This document shows positions 59,916 through 64,000 of a stretch of 64,000 nt of DNA, piece by piece (within the stretch, counting starts at the first letter, position 1; each line of letters starts with the position of its first letter). Source of the DNA: Pantoea sp. RIT-PI-b (GTDB lineage Bacteria; Pseudomonadota; Gammaproteobacteria; Enterobacterales; Enterobacteriaceae); NCBI RefSeq assembly GCF_001187905.1, contig NZ_LGIS01000012.1:248001-312000 (forward strand), given 5' to 3'. A program made the position numbers and the translations under genes. The notes beneath the pieces were generated by a model. It had not been told where the DNA came from. It saw only the letters and a program-made list of their open reading frames with translations, and did not search any database.

Positions 59916-61034
59916 TTAAACGCTTTTAGATAACATTTTTCGATGAGTATGGATCGACATCACGATGCCAAATCCAGCCATTAACACAATCAATGCCGAT
60001 CCGCCGTAACTGACCAGCGGCAGCGGTACGCCAACCACCGGTAAGATACCACTTACCATGCCAATGTTAACGAAAACATAAACGAATAAAATCAGCATCA
60101 AACCGCCGGCCATCACGCGGCCAAAGGTGGTTTGCGCGCGCGCGGCGATGACCAAGCCGCGCATGATCAGCAGCAAATAGAGTACCAGCAATAACAACAC
60201 GCCAACCAGGCCGAGCTCTTCCGCCAGTACGGCAAAGATAAAGTCGGTGTGACGTTCAGGCAAAAACTCCAGCTGCGATTGGGTGCCGTGCAGCCAACCC
60301 TTACCGCGCAAGCCCCCTGAGCCGATGGCAATTTTTGATTGAATGATGTGATATCCGGCACCGAGCGGATCGCTTTCCGGGTCCAGCAGCATCATGACGC
60401 GGTCGCGCTGATAATCGTGCATCAGGAAGAACCACAGAATCGGGATAAAGGCCGCCACCAGCAGCACCGCAATGCCAATCAGTTTCCAGCTCATGCCGGA
60501 TAAGAACAGCACAAACAGGCCTGAAGCGGCGATCAAAATAGAAGTACCCAGGTCAGGCTGCGCCGCCACTAACAGCGTGGGCATGAAAATCAGCACTAAC
60601 GCGATACCGGTATTTTTTAGCGTCGGCGGACAAACATCGCGGTTGATAAAGCGCGCCACCATCAGCGGCACGGCAATCTTAGCGATTTCCGAGGGCTGAA
60701 AACGCACGAAGCCGAGGTCGAGCCAGCGCTGCGCCCCTTTACTGATATGGCCAAAGGCATCCACCGCAATCAGCAATATCACGCAGACAATGTAGAGGTA
60801 GGGCGCCCAACTTTCATAAACGCGCGGCGGCACCTGCGCCAGCACCAGCATAATGACAATGCCCATGGCAATCTGGCCGAATTTACGTTCGGTCATGCCC
60901 GGATCCTGTCCGCTGGCGCTCCAGATAACGATAGCGCTGTACGTCAGCAGGCTGAGAATGATCAGCATAAATAGCGGGTCGATATGGATGCGCGTCCAGA
61001 TCGATCTTTTCTGCGGATTATCGTTCATGGACAT
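59916..61034 (-). CDS. mrdB: Rod-shape peptidoglycan polymerase RodA (MrdB)
   Basis: 372 residues with ten membrane helices, SEDS family. Motifs include [73 protein letters not shown] and [16 protein letters not shown]. It polymerises glycan strands for cell elongation together with PBP2, encoded immediately upstream (2-nt gap). The mrdA stop is embedded in the GAAGGTGAATAA ribosome binding site of mrdB, indicating coupled translation. Confidence 0.97.
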   Translation of the reverse strand: MSMNDNPQKRSIWTRIHIDPLFMLIILSLLTYSAIVIWSASGQDPGMTERKFGQIAMGIVIMLVLAQVPPRVYESWAPYLYIVCVILLIAVDAFGHISKGAQRWLDLGFVRFQPSEIAKIAVPLMVARFINRDVCPPTLKNTGIALVLIFMPTLLVAAQPDLGTSILIAASGLFVLFLSGMSWKLIGIAVLLVAAFIPILWFFLMHDYQRDRVMMLLDPESDPLGAGYHIIQSKIAIGSGGLRGKGWLHGTQSQLEFLPERHTDFIFAVLAEELGLVGVLLLLVLYLLLIMRGLVIAARAQTTFGRVMAGGLMLILFVYVFVNIGMVSGILPVVGVPLPLVSYGGSALIVLMAGFGIVMSIHTHRKMLSKSV

Positions 61035-61036
61035 CT

Positions 61037-62941
61037 TTATTCACCTTCGTAGCCGGGCGGCGTCGGCGCCGCTTCTGGCAGCACGGTATTATTGTCGCCT
61101 AACATAATGTGGTCGAGAATCTGGCGCATCACGGTGCCCACTGCCGGACCCGCACCGCCATTTTCCAGAATCATGGTGACTGCTACGCGCGGCTTATCGT
61201 ACGGGGCGTAAGCGGTCATTAATTTATGGTCGCGCAGACGCTCAGCAATCTTGTGCGCGTTATAGGTCTCATTCTCTTTAAGGCCGAAGACCTGCGCAGT
61301 ACCCGATTTTGCCGCGATTTTGTAGGGCGCATCGGCAAAGCTTTTATGCGCGGTACCGTTGGCGCGGTTGGCCACGCCATACATGCCATCTTTGGCAATT
61401 TCCCAGTAGCCGGAATGAATGTCGCCAATCGGCGCATCAGGTACCTGGCGATACGGCACCATGGTCTGACCTTCACGGGTCGCGCGCAGCAGATGCGGCA
61501 CTTTAATCACGCCATCGTTAATCAGAATCATCATCGCTTTGTTCATTTGTATCGGCGTCGCGGTCCAGTAACCCTGGCCAATCCCTACGGGAATGGTGTC
61601 ACCCTGATACCACGGTTTCTTAAAGCGCTTCAGTTTCCATTCACGCGTTGGCATGTTGCCCGCGCTCTCTTGCGGCAGGTCGATACCGGTGCGGTGCCCA
61701 TAGCCGAACTTGGTCATCCATTCTGACAGACGATCGATGCCCATGTCGTAAGCGACTTGGTAAAAGAACGTATCCGCTGATTCTTCCAGTGATTTCGTGA
61801 CGTTCAGGCGGCCGTGGCCCCATTTTTTCCAGTCACGGTAGCGCTTTTCTGAACCTGGCAGTTGCCACCAGCCGGGATCGAATAGGCTGGTATTGCGGTT
61901 GATTACGCCAGCGCTTAAAGCAGATACCGCAACGTAAGGTTTAACGGTGGAAGCGGGCGGATAGGAGGCTTGCAGCGCGCGGTTATACAGGGGACGGTTT
62001 TCGTCGCTTAACAGCGCTTTGTAATCTTTGCTGGTGATCCCGTCGACGAACAGGTTCGGGTCGTAGCTGGGAGTCGAAACCAGGGCGAGAATTTCACCGG
62101 TACGCGGATCGCTGACCACGACCGCCGCGCGGCTGCCGGTCAGTAAGGTTTCGATATACTGCTGTAGTTTGAGATCAACCGTCAGGTAGATATCTCGGCC
62201 GGCCTGCGGTGACTGCTCATGCAACTGACGTATCACACGGCCGCGGTTATTAACCTCAACCTCTTCATAACCGGTTTTGCCGTGCAGTACATCTTCGTAA
62301 TAGTTTTCAATGCCCAACTTGCCGATATCATGCGTTGCAGCGTAGTTTGGCCATTTTCTTTCCTGATCGAGGCGCGTGACGTCGCGATCGTTAATTTTCG
62401 ATACGTAGCCAACGACGTGCGTTAGCGTTTGCCCGTAAGGATAGTAGCGGCGCTGATAGCCTTTCACTTCTACGCCGGGAAAACGGTACTGATTGACCGC
62501 GAAACGCGCCACCTGTACCTCATTCAAACCAATTTTTACCGGAATAGAGGTGAAGCGTCGCGAACGTTTGCGCTCTTTTTCGAAGGCATCGATATCGTCG
62601 TCGGTCAGATCTAATACCGGGCGCAGGTTCTGTAACGTCTGCTTAAGATCTTCGACCTTTTCCGGCATTAGCTCAGCCTGATAGATGGTGCGGTTCAGCG
62701 CCAGCGGCACGCCGTTGCGATCGAAGATAATGCCGCGGCTCGGCGCCACAGGCACCAGCTTGATACGGTTTTCATTCGATCGGGTGCTGTAATCATCAAA
62801 ACGCAGGATTTGCAGGTGGTACATATTGACAACCAGCACGCTGGAGAGCAGCAGAATGCCAAAAAACGCCACCAACGCTCGGCGGACAAAGAGTTTCTGT
62901 TCGGCAGTGTAATCGCGAAAGGCGTTGCTCTGTAATTTCAT
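61037..62941 (-). CDS. mrdA: Penicillin-binding protein 2 (MrdA), elongation transpeptidase
   Basis: 634 residues. There is one N-terminal membrane anchor (about 22-42), then a pedestal domain with [16 protein letters not shown] and the [17 protein letters not shown] block. The transpeptidase domain has the active-site serine Ser331 in PPASTVKP, an [10 protein letters not shown] motif and KSGTAQ. It cross-links peptidoglycan during elongation and activates RodA. It lies in the conserved rsfS-rlmH-mrdA-mrdB-rlpA operon. Confidence 0.97.
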   Translation of the reverse strand: MKLQSNAFRDYTAEQKLFVRRALVAFFGILLLSSVLVVNMYHLQILRFDDYSTRSNENRIKLVPVAPSRGIIFDRNGVPLALNRTIYQAELMPEKVEDLKQTLQNLRPVLDLTDDDIDAFEKERKRSRRFTSIPVKIGLNEVQVARFAVNQYRFPGVEVKGYQRRYYPYGQTLTHVVGYVSKINDRDVTRLDQERKWPNYAATHDIGKLGIENYYEDVLHGKTGYEEVEVNNRGRVIRQLHEQSPQAGRDIYLTVDLKLQQYIETLLTGSRAAVVVSDPRTGEILALVSTPSYDPNLFVDGITSKDYKALLSDENRPLYNRALQASYPPASTVKPYVAVSALSAGVINRNTSLFDPGWWQLPGSEKRYRDWKKWGHGRLNVTKSLEESADTFFYQVAYDMGIDRLSEWMTKFGYGHRTGIDLPQESAGNMPTREWKLKRFKKPWYQGDTIPVGIGQGYWTATPIQMNKAMMILINDGVIKVPHLLRATREGQTMVPYRQVPDAPIGDIHSGYWEIAKDGMYGVANRANGTAHKSFADAPYKIAAKSGTAQVFGLKENETYNAHKIAERLRDHKLMTAYAPYDKPRVAVTMILENGGAGPAVGTVMRQILDHIMLGDNNTVLPEAAPTPPGYEGE

Positions 62942-62975
62942 CCGCTACATCTATTGTCTGGGGGTTGTCAGGCGT

Positions 62976-63446
62976 TTATTCACGATGATAAGGATGATTC
63001 GTGGTGATGCTCCAGGCACGATACAGGCTTTCCGCTACCAGCACACGCACCAGCGGATGTGGCAACGTTAATGCTGACAGTGACCAGCTTTGCTCGGCAG
63101 CCGCTTTACATGCCGGCGCCAGTCCTTCCGGACCACCGATCAACAGACTGACATCTCGGCCATCCTGCTTCCAGCGTTCCAGCTGCTGCGCCAGCTGTGG
63201 GGTTTCCCACGGCTGTCCTGGAATATCCAGCGTAACAATGCGATTGCCTTTGCCCACCGCGGCCAGCATCGCTTCACCTTCTTTTTCCAGAATGCGTTTG
63301 ATGTCAGCGTTCTTACCGCGTTTACCGGCAGTCACTTCGGTCAGTTCAAACGGCATATCCTTTGGGAAGCGGCGCAGATATTCCATGAAACCGGTCTGAA
63401 CCCAGTCGGGCATTTTGGTGCCGACGGCCACAAGCTGCAGTTTCAA
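62976..63446 (-). CDS. rlmH: 23S rRNA pseudouridine-1915 N3-methyltransferase RlmH
   Basis: 156 residues, SPOUT methyltransferase: [30 protein letters not shown]-type [18 protein letters not shown], the knot loop [14 protein letters not shown], and the C-terminal [23 protein letters not shown]. It methylates the pseudouridine in helix 69 of the assembled ribosome. It lies 3 nt downstream of rsfS, as in most bacteria. Confidence 0.97.
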   Translation of the reverse strand: MKLQLVAVGTKMPDWVQTGFMEYLRRFPKDMPFELTEVTAGKRGKNADIKRILEKEGEAMLAAVGKGNRIVTLDIPGQPWETPQLAQQLERWKQDGRDVSLLIGGPEGLAPACKAAAEQSWSLSALTLPHPLVRVLVAESLYRAWSITTNHPYHRE

Positions 63447-63449
63447 GGC

Positions 63450-63767
63450 TTAGCTCCAGAGTTTTTCCAGCTCGTACAGCTGGCGGCTCTCTGCTTCCAT
63501 CACGTGTACAATCACGTCACCGAGGTCAACCACCACCCAATCAGAGGCAGTTTTACTGTCAACACCGAGCGGCTTAAGACCCGCAGCGCGTGATTCCTGC
63601 ACCACGTGATCGGCGATTGAGGCGACGTGACGCGTTGAAGTACCGGTGCAAATAATCATGCAATCGGTGATGCTGGATTTGCCCTGAACATCGATAGCAA
63701 TAATGTTCTGGCCTTTGAGATCATCAATCTTATCAATAACGAACTCTTGGAGTGCTTTACCTTGCAA
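63450..63767 (-). CDS. rsfS: Ribosomal silencing factor RsfS
   Basis: 105 residues: [20 protein letters not shown], the [25 protein letters not shown] block and [30 protein letters not shown], all typical of RsfS (YbeB). It binds L14 on the large subunit and blocks subunit joining when nutrients fall. It is the first complete gene of the leftward operon after nadD, with a gap of 91 nt. Confidence 0.97.
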   Translation of the reverse strand: MQGKALQEFVIDKIDDLKGQNIIAIDVQGKSSITDCMIICTGTSTRHVASIADHVVQESRAAGLKPLGVDSKTASDWVVVDLGDVIVHVMEAESRQLYELEKLWS

Positions 63768-63858
63768 AAGGTTCCCCTTAAAAACAGGTGATTACGGACG
63801 GGCTAGCGATTCGAGAAAGGTAGCCGAAAATGAAGCGGCGCAGTATAGCATGCCACCT

Positions 63859-64000
63859 TTAGCTGCGATATAAGCCAACGCTATTGATATAGCCGATGAC
63901 CGCCTCAGGCAGTAAATCCGCGCAGGAAGCGCCCGCATGGCGACGTTGACGAATCTCAGTCGCTGAGATGTTAAGGAGCGGCGTATCAGCCAGCCAAATC
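63859..64000 (-). CDS. nadD: Nicotinate-nucleotide adenylyltransferase NadD, C-terminal fragment (cut by window edge)
   Basis: The frame read leftwards from the window end gives [20 protein letters not shown], then [24 protein letters not shown] and a stop. The ISATEIRxR motif and the VxxYIxxxGLY end are diagnostic of NadD. About 47 codons are visible; the nucleotidyltransferase core is outside the window. In E. coli cobC lies between nadD and rsfS; here there are only 91 bases between them. Confidence 0.93.
   Translation of the reverse strand, partial: IWLADTPLLNISATEIRQRRHAGASCADLLPEAVIGYINSVGLYRS

Overview
The window is chromosomal DNA of a gamma-proteobacterium of the order Enterobacterales, most probably Pantoea or a close relative in the Erwiniaceae. 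CspE, TatE, LipA, PagP, GntT and TerZABCDEF look nearly E. coli-like. The right-hand backbone keeps the E. coli order nadD-rsfS-rlmH-mrdA-mrdB-rlpA-dacA-ybeD-lipB-lipA-(x)-tatE-(x)-cspE-pagP, with lineage-specific insertions. No tRNA, rRNA, CRISPR array or complete insertion sequence was found.

Left part (1-24 kb), accessory. The 3' end of a type I restriction subunit (hsdR) is followed by a degraded IS256-type transposase fragment and an unknown membrane protein. A type VI secretion (T6SS) operon of about 21 kb then reads leftwards from 23.4 to 2.1 kb: tssL, vgrG, DUF4123 adaptor, two lipoproteins (candidate immunity proteins), a Tle1-type phospholipase effector, PAAR tip, a membrane accessory protein, tssM, tssJ, a five-gene phospholipid-metabolism cassette (ynbA, ynbB, plsC-like, ynbC, ynbD), a small membrane protein, tssF and tssG. 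The sheath (tssB/C), hcp, clpV, tssA, tssE and tssK are not in the window, so the locus is partial or split.

Middle-left (24-36 kb), tellurite/stress (ter) island. A terW-like regulator lies beside a five-gene leftward operon (ATP-grasp, phosphoribosyltransferase, HAD phosphatase, StiP/PELOTA protein, citrate-lyase-type aldolase). This is the set predicted by comparative genomics to make a nucleoside-like metabolite. It is divergent from terZABCDEF, and the shared intergenic region carries two related palindromic motifs.

Middle (36-47.8 kb), metabolic and small genes: HAD-IB phosphatase, AI-2E-family exporter, DUF1272 and DUF523 proteins, a possible small RNA ending at a strong terminator, an RcnB-like periplasmic protein, ybiV, an iron-dependent alcohol dehydrogenase divergent from gntT with two tandem GntR-type operators between them, ybiC, a yohP microprotein, other tiny proteins, pagP, cspE and an acetyltransferase.

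Right (47.8-64 kb). A MocR-type regulator is divergent from a five-gene operon: substrate-binding-like protein, nitrilase-family amidase, and a polar-amino-acid-type ABC importer. It sits between cspE and tatE, where E. coli has crcB-ybeM. After tatE comes an unusual Ig-like-domain protein and then the conserved block lipA, lipB, ybeD, dacA, rlpA, mrdB, mrdA, rlmH, rsfS and the 3' end of nadD. That block covers lipoylation, cell elongation and peptidoglycan, ribosome factors and NAD synthesis.
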